From an uncultured Planctomycetaceae bacterium (lineage in GTDB: Bacteria; Planctomycetota; Planctomycetia; Pirellulales; Thermoguttaceae), in contig CAMZHY010000257.1 of NCBI GenBank assembly GCA_947307005.1, positions 1 to 5,803 of the forward strand: a DNA stretch of 5,803 nt, in the 5' to 3' direction. Of the stretch, positions 1-5,803 are shown piece by piece (the stretch's first letter is position 1; each line of letters opens with the position of its first letter). A program made the position numbers and the translations under genes. Under the pieces are notes generated by a model. It saw nothing but the letters and a program-made list of their open reading frames with translations. It did not search any database and was not told the origin of the DNA.

Positions 1-489
1 ATCCTTGGTATTTGCAACGGCTTCCAGATTCTTATCAAATCTGGCGTCCTTGTCGCTGACGACGAACAGGGAGCTCCGGTTACTTTGACATGGAATAAGT
101 CTGGCGTTTATACCGACCGCTGGACTCGACTCGTCGTTAAGAGCGATAAGTGCGTTTTTCTGCGCGGCGTCGCCGAGGCCTATCTTCCGATTGCGCATGC
201 GGAAGGTAAATTTATGGCGCGGGATGAAGCTGTTCTTGATAAGCTTGAAGCGGAAGGTCGTCTTGTCCTTCGTTACGTCCCTTCGGACAATCCGAACGGC
301 GCTATGCGCGACGTCGCGGGGGTTTGTGACGAAACGGGTCGAGTTTTCGGACTCATGCCGCATCCAGAACGCCATATTGATCGAACGCAACGTCCGAATT
401 GGACTCGATTAAGGAACGAGCCTGGTTTTGTCGACAAGGTTGGCGACGGACTTGCGATTTTCAAAAACGCCGTTGAATATTTTAACTAA
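1..489 (+). CDS. purQ: Phosphoribosylformylglycinamidine synthase, glutaminase subunit PurQ (5'-partial)
   Basis: The frame is open from base 1 and ends at TAA 487-489, giving 162 visible C-terminal residues; the first third lies outside the window. PurQ is the class I glutamine amidotransferase subunit of FGAM synthase. It releases ammonia from glutamine for the PurL subunit, which converts FGAR to FGAM in cytoplasmic purine synthesis. Directly visible are the nucleophile loop GICNGFQ, with Cys at visible residue 5, the NPNG...VAGV segment (about residues 97-108), and the triad motif MPHPER with His 121 and Glu 123. Classical small PurQ proteins run to roughly 220-230 residues. This one carries an extended tail after PHPER (RTQRPNWTR), which I associate with planctomycete PurQ from memory. 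No frameshift is seen. It is the only plus-strand gene and is followed closely by an intrinsic terminator, so it is the last gene of its transcript. Confidence 0.95.
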   Translation: MLGICNGFQILIKSGVLVADDEQGAPVTLTWNKSGVYTDRWTRLVVKSDKCVFLRGVAEAYLPIAHAEGKFMARDEAVLDKLEAEGRLVLRYVPSDNPNGAMRDVAGVCDETGRVFGLMPHPERHIDRTQRPNWTRLRNEPGFVDKVGDGLAIFKNAVEYFN

Positions 490-518
490 CTGATCGCGGT
501 AAACTGTAGATAACAAGT

Positions 519-560
519 GGGACGAACCTAACCTTATTCCACGAGGTTCGTCCCTTTTTT
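519..560 (+). terminator. Intrinsic terminator of purQ
   Basis: A perfect 11-bp inverted repeat (GGGACGAACCT at 519-529 with AGGTTCGTCCC at 544-554) encloses a 14-nt loop and is followed at once by six T residues (555-560). It begins 29 nt after the purQ stop. The T-run contains the reverse-strand stop codon of the convergent polyferredoxin gene (559-561). On the minus strand the hairpin is followed by ACTTGTTATC rather than a U-run, so it should act mainly on purQ transcripts. Confidence 0.9.
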
Positions 561-2007
561 ACGTCGATTTTTTCTCCTGTTCTTCTTTCAGAATAATTGA
601 AAGAGCCTTGACTCTTCTAGCGTCTCCCGCTTCGACATATTCTCCGAAATCTAAAATAATCGGTTCGCCCGGGCAACTAAGGACGCAGCGTCCGCAACCG
701 ACGCAGAGGTTTTCGTCGATTGACGGTAGTTCAAGGTATTCTTCTTCGGACCAAGCGAGATCGATGGCTCCGTAGGGACATTCGCGCCGACAGATGGAAC
801 ACTCTTGTTCATAGTAGAGCATACAACGTTCCATTTCAAATTTCGCAAGTCCGATTGGCTTTTGACTTTTGTCCTCCACATTGGAAAAAGAAACGGCGCC
901 CGTCGGACATGCGCGAGCGCAGGCGTCGCAGTCTTTTTCACAGAACTGCGCGCCGCGATTGAAGTCGACGGTCGGAGTATTGAGAAGAATCGCTTTTGAG
1001 AAGAACGACAGATTATCGGCTTCGTTTAAAGGACGAGAAGTCTCCTCTGTCGTCGAAGAGATCTCGTCGTCAAAATTTACCAACGTTAATATTCCGTTGG
1101 GACACGCATTAACACAACGTCCGCATCTTGCGCAGCGCGCGAGAAATTCGCTTTCTTGCGCGGTTCCGGGAGGACGGAAGAAAAGTTTTTTTAGACGCCG
1201 TCCCTGTCTTTTTATTGCCATTATCAGCGGTAGTGAAAGACCGCATAAACCGACAATTTCTAGAAAATCTCGACGGGTCTTTCCATCCTGTCTTACGGGT
1301 TCTTTGTGAGAACGGTTGCGTTTTTTGTTTTTTAACTTTTTTTTGATAAATGTTTTCGGAAAATAGAGGAATTCTTGCAACACGCCGCAAGGACAGAATT
1401 GACGCCGCCAAAAATATGGCGATACGACGAAGGATACCATGAAAAAAGCAAAGACGGGCGCGATTTTGCGAGATGAAACCAGCGTCAATGACAAGATTGT
1501 CATCGGATCAAACGCAAACGCAGAAAAAGGCGTCGCGACTTTCGGGGAGAAGAATTGAGGCGCCGTCACAAATAACCAGAAAAATGAGAAGAAGACGAAA
1601 AAACGCCGTCGAGAAAGAACTAGTCCATATCGAAGAAAGCGAACACGAAACGTCTTGCCTCGAAGGGTCGCGGCCATGTCGACGCATATGCCTAAAGGAC
1701 ATATGAAACGACAGAAGAAACGCTTCTTAAATAGGCATAAAATAAGGATTAAAATAGATACGATTGTCCCGAGCTGAATTGTCAAGTTGGGCGATTCGGA
1801 AGTTGCCAATCGCGTTAAGTCAAGAGGTTGCAACGTCTCTGAGAGGAAGAGCAACGGGCTCAGACGCATCGTCGCGCGCAACGCTTCCGACGATCCGAAG
1901 AAAAACACTGCGAGGATCGCAAGGAAGACGAATGTTCTCGCAAACCAGACGAGCGGCGTAACAATTCGGCGTCGACGAGAGTTTGACGATATCACTTTGT
2001 CTTCCAT
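559..2007 (-). CDS. Membrane-bound polyferredoxin, NapH-like domain fused to NapG/MauM-like domain with four 4Fe-4S motifs
   Basis: This 482-residue protein probably carries electrons between the quinone pool and a periplasmic partner, as NapH and NapG do; the partner is not in the window. The N-terminal half is NapH/MauN-like, with hydrophobic segments near 18-37, 78-94, 134-149 and 182-198. A CX3CP motif (C99, C103) follows the second segment, and a degenerate second motif, FCPCG (C205, C207), follows the fourth. A very basic loop (about 221-246) leads to an internal twin-arginine motif, TRRDFL (R245, R246), and a hydrophobic stretch (250-264). The C-terminal half has four cysteine clusters: C292/295/298/302, C356/360/363/367, C395/403/406/410 and C435/438/441/445. 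The positive-inside rule puts both NapH motifs in the cytoplasm and the four-cluster domain outside. The start is ATG 2007-2005 with a weak GGGG about 6 nt upstream. It lies beyond the terminator of the upstream operon, so it probably has its own promoter, though no convincing one is visible. The family is confident; the pathway is unknown. Confidence 0.88.
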   Translation of the reverse strand: MEDKVISSNSRRRRIVTPLVWFARTFVFLAILAVFFFGSSEALRATMRLSPLLFLSETLQPLDLTRLATSESPNLTIQLGTIVSILILILCLFKKRFFCRFICPLGICVDMAATLRGKTFRVRFLRYGLVLSRRRFFVFFSFFWLFVTAPQFFSPKVATPFSAFAFDPMTILSLTLVSSRKIAPVFAFFMVSFVVSPYFWRRQFCPCGVLQEFLYFPKTFIKKKLKNKKRNRSHKEPVRQDGKTRRDFLEIVGLCGLSLPLIMAIKRQGRRLKKLFFRPPGTAQESEFLARCARCGRCVNACPNGILTLVNFDDEISSTTEETSRPLNEADNLSFFSKAILLNTPTVDFNRGAQFCEKDCDACARACPTGAVSFSNVEDKSQKPIGLAKFEMERCMLYYEQECSICRRECPYGAIDLAWSEEEYLELPSIDENLCVGCGRCVLSCPGEPIILDFGEYVEAGDARRVKALSIILKEEQEKKST

Positions 2008-2016
2008 GCTTTACCC

Positions 2017-2031
2017 CGTCGTCTAACGACG
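2017..2031. promoter_or_regulatory. Perfect inverted repeat just upstream of the polyferredoxin start (possible operator or RBS hairpin)
   Basis: The 6-bp arms CGTCGT (2017-2022) and ACGACG (2026-2031) flank a 3-nt centre. The repeat ends 10 nt before the ATG and abuts the weak GGGG ribosome-binding sequence (2014-2017). It could be an operator half-site pair or a small leader hairpin. No regulator family is recognised. Short CG-rich palindromes occur by chance in this genome, where CGTCG is frequent. Confidence 0.25.
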
Positions 2032-2054
2032 CTTTTTGTTCAAGCGACTTCGTC

Positions 2055-2093
2055 AAAAAAGAACGCCGACGCTTGCAAACGACGGCGTTCTTT
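2055..2093 (-). terminator. Intrinsic terminator of the NagB-like/FAD oxidoreductase operon
   Basis: Read on the minus strand, AAAGAACGCCG (2093-2083), a 14-nt loop and CGGCGTTCTTT (2068-2058) form an 11-bp stem that runs into a T-tract extending to 2055. It starts 23 nt after the TGA stop of the oxidoreductase (2119-2117) and separates that operon from the polyferredoxin gene. Confidence 0.88.
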
Positions 2094-2116
2094 CAATTAA
2101 AGAATCGAATTCGTTC

Positions 2117-3505
2117 TCAGCCAAGATAGGCGTTTTGTTCCAAAAGCGTCTTTTGTACGTCGGGGATTGAGACGTTTCGGGCGAGGACGCCTGTCTTGAC
2201 GGCAAGCGCCGCCGCGACTCCCGCCGCATGACCGCTGACCCAACAGTTGGGAATGACGCGAACAACGTCCGACATTAGGGGTTCCGCTGAAAGCGATCGA
2301 CCAGCTGTGATAATGTTTTCGACGTTTTTAGGCACAAGGGAACGATAGGGAATCTGCCATCCGAGGTGATCGCCGTGCCACGCTCCGCCGATTCCAACGC
2401 AATCGTCGTACTTTTTGCCTGCTTTGGCGTTTTCCAACGTGAGCGTTTCTTCGCCCTCGATGACGCGCGTGATGCGGACGCCGATTTGAGGCGCGGTTTC
2501 CATGAGAAAGACTCATTCGTATCCAGGAGTATTTCGCACTTCCTGAATTTGCTTCCAGATTTGCTTGCGATGATTAAGTTCGAGTTTAGACAGCGTCTTG
2601 ACGTCGACTCCGTCCAGAGACGGCCCCGTCATATTAACCCAGCGGACTCCAGGCACAGGGGTGACGTCTCCGAGATGGCGAGGCGGTTTCTGACCGTCTT
2701 GCAACTTAACGCGGTCAAGATTCCCGATGCGGTATGGCAGACCTATGTTGTACAAACGTTGAGTATGCGCGGCTCCGGCGGGAACGAAGACGTCGCCGTC
2801 TCCCGTCGTGTCAATCGTTTGTTTGGCGAGAATCGCTTGCGGTCCAAGTTTCGTTTGAATTACGGCTCCGCGTACGATTGGATTGCCAGTCGCAGGGTCG
2901 GTCTTGTCGTCCACAATCGCGTCAATCGCCCACGAGTGGAGGAAGACTTCAATGTTTGCTTCCGTAATCATCTCGACAAGCAAATATTTGTAAACTTCGG
3001 CGTCGAGCGTCGGATTGCGTCCAAACTCACGATTGACGATACCGTTTGGAAGTCCCTCGAGGCGCTTCATCATTTCCTCTCCGAGACCTTGGGTCGCCTG
3101 AACCTTTTTATCGCCCTCTAACGTCCAATGCCCAAGAATGTGGACGACGAGTCCACCTGTGGCGAGACCTCCAAAATGACCGTATCTTTCGACTAACGTT
3201 GTTTTCAATCCTAACCTTGCGGCAGCAATCGCAGCGCAACATCCGGCTGGACCGCCGCCGACGACAAGCACGTCTGTTTCGCCGATTGTTGGCAATGCGA
3301 TTTGAGGTCGGACTATCTGACCGTCGACTCGAAGCTTGACAGGAGTCGCTCTGGAACCATCGTGAAGTTCGCCGACTGTTTTATCTTTCTGGCTGACAAA
3401 GTCCGCGAAGGCCGACTGCGAACCTAAACCGCTCACGCCGAGCGCCGTCGCGCCAAGACCCAACGTTTTAAGAAGATCACGCCTTGTCAATTCACTGAGG
3501 AACAT
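2117..3505 (-). pseudogene. Tat-exported FAD-dependent oxidoreductase, interrupted by an in-frame TGA
   Basis: One frame runs from ATG 3505 to TGA 2117-2119, 462 codons before the stop, with an internal TGA at codon 331 (2513-2515). The open segments are 3505-2513 (330 residues) and, if re-initiated at ATG 2503, 2503-2117 (128 residues). The N-terminus is a Tat signal: TRRDLLK (R8, R9), an Ala/Gly/Leu-rich core, and a likely cleavage after AFA (32-34). A Rossmann FAD fold follows, with GGGPAG (G83, G85, G88), the acidic end of strand 2 in LVER (E106), and GHFGGLATGG (109-118). The second segment has the FAD-closing motif AGRSLSA (about 401-407) and a GHAAGVAAALAVK helix (425-437), typical of the FAD_oxidored family in planctomycetes. 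A full-length protein would be periplasmic; the substrate is unknown. An AAGGA Shine-Dalgarno (3518-3514) sits 8 nt before the ATG. The gene lies 62 nt downstream of the NagB-like gene and is probably co-transcribed with it. Apart from the stop the protein looks complete, which fits a recent mutation or a sequence error. Confidence 0.88.
2513..2515 (-). other. In-frame TGA inside the FAD oxidoreductase gene
   Basis: The codon order here is GGA TAC GAA TGA GTC TTT CTC ATG (G Y E stop V F L M). Homology-like sequence continues in the same frame on both sides. A single C-to-T change of CGA (Arg) would create it. The next in-frame ATG is four codons on but has no convincing Shine-Dalgarno. Confidence 0.9.
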
Positions 3506-3567
3506 TATTCAAGTCCTTATTCTTTATCGTTGCTTTTGCAATGAGCGAAATAATTGTCGCCGCGTTG

Positions 3568-4489
3568 TTAATGCATCTCTGCTTCGACCTTTTTAATTGC
3601 AGGTCGGTAATAGTGGAAGTGAACGTTCGGATGGTCTCCTAAAAGAGACATGGGAACGGCGGAGTCGCAGAGTTTATTGGCGACCATAAATGCGGACAAG
3701 CGCATACCGAACGGATTGTCGTGCATTCCAGCTTGCCAGATACTGACCTTATCGGCTTTCCAGGTTTCAAGTGGTCCGACGGTGCACGCTTGAGACGGAA
3801 CGTTCGCGACATACCCGCCGCCGCTCGTTCTGGAGGATTGTGATGGGGTGCAGGTCGACGACGCGAGTCGATAATTTACGATATTCCTCTGGAGAGGGAG
3901 GCGCGTCCAGATATTGATCAACGCGACGAACGGGATCGTTGAAGGCCCAGTGTTTCGTGTCGCCTTGACCGCCTTGCATTGTCGCGCAACGGATCTGATC
4001 GTAGGTTCGCGAATAAGCCGCAAGGTCTCCAGAAGGAAAATGAATATTTTCCAACGGCATACGCAGTTTTGAGTCGATGCGATCAAAACAGAGTTGGAAA
4101 TCCGCGCGGGCGAAGGAAAGCGGGTGATCCATTGAAACGGGGACGCCGTTTTCAACCCATTCGTCCATTCCCCAGAAATGAGCGCTCTTGAGATTGATTT
4201 CAAGCGCGTTGACAATTCGAGCGACAAGGGGCAACTGCTCCGTTGGCCCGATGGGGCCGCAGAGTCCGACCGGGTTATCGGGGGTCGATTGTCGCCATGC
4301 CTCGACATACTCCAGCGCTTCAGCCGTGTAAAACTCCTCGAGAGTTTCGTAGTAATGCACTTGGAACCCTGGGCGCGAAAGCTTAAAGAGCGATTCCTCC
4401 GTAAGTTTTGCGGCGTCGGCTAGAATTTCGGAATCTAGAGTGGTATAGTCCCACCAATCAGGAGCAATTTTACTTAAGGGTCTTGACAT
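3568..4489 (-). pseudogene. Glucosamine-6-phosphate deaminase (NagB)-like protein, frameshifted
   Basis: This is a sugar-phosphate isomerase/deaminase-fold protein in two frames. The first runs from ATG 4489 to about 3830 and ends out of frame at 3767. The second carries the C-terminus to TAA 3570-3568. Together they give about 307-309 residues, longer than E. coli NagB (266). Numbered from the chosen ATG, the NagB landmarks are WGMDEW (Asp 109, equal to the MDEY Asp of NagB), the MDHPLSFARAD segment (120-130), and GGQGDTKHWAFNDP (173-186, the GGIGNDGHIAFNEP loop). The second frame begins near RTSGGG and contains VGPLETWKADKVSIW, the conserved-looking DNPFGMR, and a DHPNVHFHYYRP end. I chose ATG 4489 because GAGGA lies 9 nt upstream and MSRPLSKIAPDWW looks like a true N-terminus. 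A TTG at 4549 only adds low-complexity residues inside the structured leader. It is the first gene of an operon with the Tat FAD oxidoreductase. The loop differs from true NagB, so amino-sugar deamination is not assured. Confidence 0.85.
3815..3833 (-). other. Frameshift site in the NagB-like gene
   Basis: Upstream, one frame reads VVDLHPITILQN. Downstream, a frame displaced by one base reads RTSGGGYVANVPSQ. The two overlap at CCAGAACG (3833-3826), next to a GGC/CGG triplet run. One lost copy of an 8-bp tandem CCAGAACG would restore LQNARTSGGG in a single frame. A one-base insertion or other small deletion is also possible. Confidence 0.75.
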
Positions 4490-4492
4490 CGG

Positions 4493-4558
4493 AAACGTTC
4501 CTCGTTGTACATAACGGGCGCCATTATTACTGTTGAGAACGTTTGACAAGCGAAACGT
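4493..4558 (-). promoter_or_regulatory. Structured 5' leader with two competing hairpins over the Shine-Dalgarno (candidate RNA switch)
   Basis: On the minus strand AAACGTTC (4544-4537) pairs perfectly with GAACGTTT (4500-4493). Inside this stem are a symmetric 6/6 internal loop and an inner hairpin: GTA plus ATAATGG pair with CCGTTAT plus TAC around a CGC triloop, with one bulged G and one G-U pair. The distal outer arm overlaps the last two bases of the GAGGA Shine-Dalgarno (4503-4499). The proximal arm can instead pair with ACGTTT (4558-4553) as a 6-bp stem with an 8-nt loop, freeing the Shine-Dalgarno. No known riboswitch class is recognised, and the ligand or trigger is unknown. Confidence 0.4.
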
Positions 4559-4566
4559 CCCAACTC

Positions 4567-4616
4567 ATTATATGAAGGCGTCGTTAAGGAGTCCAGTTTT
4601 TTTTAACTTTTTACGT
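4567..4616 (-). promoter_or_regulatory. Sigma70-type promoter of the NagB-like/FAD operon with A-rich upstream tract
   Basis: The -10 is a perfect TATAAT (4572-4567). A 17-nt spacer separates it from a -35 of TGGACT (4595-4590; four of six consensus bases). Directly upstream are two A-runs (AAAAAGTTAAAAAAAAC), which resemble an UP element. The predicted transcript start is near 4560, giving a leader of about 70 nt before ATG 4489. Confidence 0.7.
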
Positions 4617-4664
4617 GTTGAAATTTCTTAATGAGCAAAAGGAGAAAAGGAAGGAACGGCAAGA

Positions 4665-4691
4665 AATAAAAAACCGCCCTCAACGGGCGGT
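4665..4691 (-). terminator. Intrinsic terminator of the tRNA-Arg gene
   Basis: Minus-strand ACCGCCC (4691-4685) and GGGCGGT (4679-4673) form a 7-bp GC-rich stem around a 5-nt GTTGA loop. It runs into a T-rich tract interrupted by a single A. It begins only 4 nt after the tRNA 3' end. Confidence 0.88.
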
Positions 4692-4695
4692 CATA

Positions 4696-4769
<74 letters not shown>

Positions 4770-4801
4770 GTTCGGGAGGGGGCGCCTCCAAAACAGGAGA
4801 T

Positions 4802-4829
4802 ATTTAACCACACGATTCCCTTTTGACAA
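4802..4829 (-). promoter_or_regulatory. Promoter of the tRNA-Arg gene
   Basis: The -35 TTGTCA (4829-4824, five of six) and -10 TTAAAT (4807-4802, four of six) are separated by 16 nt. The -10 ends 32 nt before the tRNA 5' base, leaving a leader of roughly 25 nt for RNase P to remove. A T8 run (4849-4842) lies upstream of the -35. Confidence 0.55.
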
Positions 4830-4841
4830 GGGGAGATTTGG

Positions 4842-4867
4842 AAAAAAAACAATTCCTCAAAAGGAAC
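4842..4867 (-). terminator. Probable intrinsic terminator of the aldo/keto reductase gene
   Basis: On the minus strand TTCC (4866-4863) pairs with GGAA (4856-4853) around a 6-nt loop, with a possible outer G-U pair. This is followed by TTG and eight T residues (4849-4842). The stem is short but the U-tract is strong and sits 23 nt after the TGA stop. Confidence 0.55.
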
Positions 4868-4889
4868 AAAGGCTTGACGTCTAAGGGCG

Positions 4890-5750
4890 TCAGATGGGCA
4901 ACGTATAAGGGCTGTATGTCGAATACCCGAACGTCGGTAAGTCGTCGATCATTTTGACGTCTTCCGGACTTATTTCAAAATCGAAGACTTGGGCGTTAGA
5001 GGCAATTCGCTCTTTGTGGACTGATTTAGGAAGCGGAATGACGTCGTGTTGGAGCGCCCAGCGCACGCATAACTGAGCAGTCGTTTTCCCGTATTTTCTA
5101 GCGAGATTCTGAAGACGTTCGTCTGAAAGAACCCGTCCGCAACCAAGAGGACTCCAAGCTTCGACTTGAATACTATTCCGACGGCAACATTCAACGGCGT
5201 TAAACTGGGGATAACCGGGGTGGAATTCAATCTGATCAACAACGGGGAGGATTTCTGCGTCGTCAAGAATCTGCGCGATATGCGGTTCAAGGAAGTTGCT
5301 CAAACCGAGAGAACGGACGAGACCGTCTTTGTGAAGTTTTTCAAAAGCGCGCCACGTGTCTTTATTAACTTTAACAGGATCGTCATAAACCTTTTCGTTC
5401 GCCGGCCAGTGAATTAAATAAAGGTCAAGGTATTCGACACCAAGAAGGTCAAGCGACTTTTTACAGGCTTGAAGCGTCGTCTCATACCCACGGTCCGGGT
5501 TCCAAAGTTTTGTTGTTATAAAAACCTCTTCACGCCTGAGTTCCGACTCTCTAATCGCTAAACCGACGCTTTCTTCATTCTCATATCCAGAGGCCGTGTC
5601 GATATGTCGATAACCAATTTCTAGCGCGTTTTTAACCGCCTGCTGAGCAATTTCTCCGTTAGAGGCTTGCCAAGTTCCAAATCCTATGCAAGGGATTTTG
5701 TAACCGTTACGAAGAGCAAAGGTATCCGACAAGGATTTCTTTATGGTCAT
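4890..5750 (-). CDS. Aldo/keto reductase (AKR superfamily, NADPH-type)
   Basis: The 286-residue cytoplasmic (beta/alpha)8 enzyme reduces aldehydes or ketones to alcohols with NAD(P)H. It resembles the AKR5 / 2,5-diketo-D-gluconate reductase group; the substrate cannot be read from sequence. The catalytic tetrad is complete: Asp 51 and Tyr 56 in HIDTASGYENE, Lys 81 in TTKLW, and His 114 in LIHWP. Cofactor contacts visible are SN (151-152), Gln 173 in VDQIEFHP, the WSPLG loop (199-203), and PKSVHKERI (241-249), where Lys 242, Ser 243 and Arg 248 usually bind the NADPH 2'-phosphate. The length is normal and no signal peptide is present. The start ATG 5750-5748 agrees with the usual family N-terminus, although no good Shine-Dalgarno is seen upstream. 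It appears to be a single gene, ending before the tRNA promoter region. Confidence 0.93.
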   Translation of the reverse strand: MTIKKSLSDTFALRNGYKIPCIGFGTWQASNGEIAQQAVKNALEIGYRHIDTASGYENEESVGLAIRESELRREEVFITTKLWNPDRGYETTLQACKKSLDLLGVEYLDLYLIHWPANEKVYDDPVKVNKDTWRAFEKLHKDGLVRSLGLSNFLEPHIAQILDDAEILPVVDQIEFHPGYPQFNAVECCRRNSIQVEAWSPLGCGRVLSDERLQNLARKYGKTTAQLCVRWALQHDVIPLPKSVHKERIASNAQVFDFEISPEDVKMIDDLPTFGYSTYSPYTLPI

Positions 5751-5803
5751 AGTATGTTCTTGACGCGAAACTTAACTTGAAAGAAAGAAGCCGGGGCGAC
5801 GAC

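Noticed and set aside
869..1309. Plus-strand open frame of 146 codons within the polyferredoxin gene
   Set aside because: It is a reverse-strand shadow of the Fe-S cluster region with no domain signature; the minus-strand cysteine motifs are unambiguous.
2513..2515. TGA read as Trp or Gly through an alternative genetic code
   Set aside because: TGA is the natural stop at the end of both the FAD oxidoreductase (2117-2119) and the aldo/keto reductase (4890-4892), the former directly before a terminator.
2328..2516. Small minus-strand gene starting at an ATG that overlaps the internal TGA
   Set aside because: It is out of frame with the conserved FAD protein and its product is basic and unlike any family I know; the in-frame continuation clearly encodes the FAD C-terminus.
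2366..3121. Long plus-strand open frame of 251 codons
   Set aside because: It lies antisense to the FAD oxidoreductase, has no recognisable motif, and is Arg-rich as expected for a shadow frame. The minus strand carries clear FAD motifs across the same bases.
4493..4544. Known riboswitch or glmS ribozyme in the leader
   Set aside because: No glmS core or other familiar riboswitch consensus is seen, and the element is too short for glmS; only the competing stems can be supported.
4490..4549. TTG start at 4549 for the NagB-like gene
   Set aside because: The extra 20 residues are low-complexity, no Shine-Dalgarno precedes the TTG, and the stretch is part of a structured leader. ATG 4489 has GAGGA at proper spacing.
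5751..5803. Promoter for the aldo/keto reductase
   Set aside because: The best -10-like hexamer (CATACT) sits against the start codon and lacks a well-spaced -35; the true promoter may lie outside the window.

Overview
The window reads as ordinary chromosomal DNA from a bacterium, most likely of the Planctomycetota or a neighbouring PVC lineage. This placement is an inference from weak markers: a PurQ with an extended PHPER...RTQRPNWTR tail, a Tat-exported FAD-dependent oxidoreductase of a type common in planctomycetes, and a NapH-NapG-like fusion. The genetic code looks standard, with TAA and TGA both used as natural stops. I saw no mobile element, CRISPR array or prophage gene.

Layout from left to right. 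Positions 1-489 (+) are the 3' part of purQ (de novo purine synthesis), followed by a strong intrinsic terminator at 519-560. Everything else is on the minus strand. Positions 2007-559 encode a membrane polyferredoxin in which a NapH-like quinol-side membrane domain is fused, through an internal twin-arginine motif, to a NapG-like domain with four [4Fe-4S] motifs. Positions 4489-2117 hold a two-gene operon. Its first gene is a glucosamine-6-phosphate deaminase (NagB)-like protein and its second is a Tat-exported FAD-dependent oxidoreductase. It has a good sigma70-type promoter (4567-4595) with an A-rich upstream tract, and ends at an intrinsic terminator (2055-2093). A tRNA-Arg(ACG) gene with its own promoter and terminator lies at 4696-4769. 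An NADPH-type aldo/keto reductase occupies 5750-4890.

The two-gene operon is the most interesting part. Both genes are broken in this copy: the NagB-like gene by a frameshift near 3826-3833, and the FAD gene by an in-frame TGA at 2513-2515. The promoter, Shine-Dalgarno sequences and terminator look intact, so the damage is recent, a sequencing or assembly artefact, or recoded. The leader of the operon can fold in two mutually exclusive ways. One fold buries the Shine-Dalgarno sequence and the other leaves it free, which suggests a possible RNA switch. The NagB-like protein has a rearranged active-site loop compared with classical NagB, so its substrate is uncertain.
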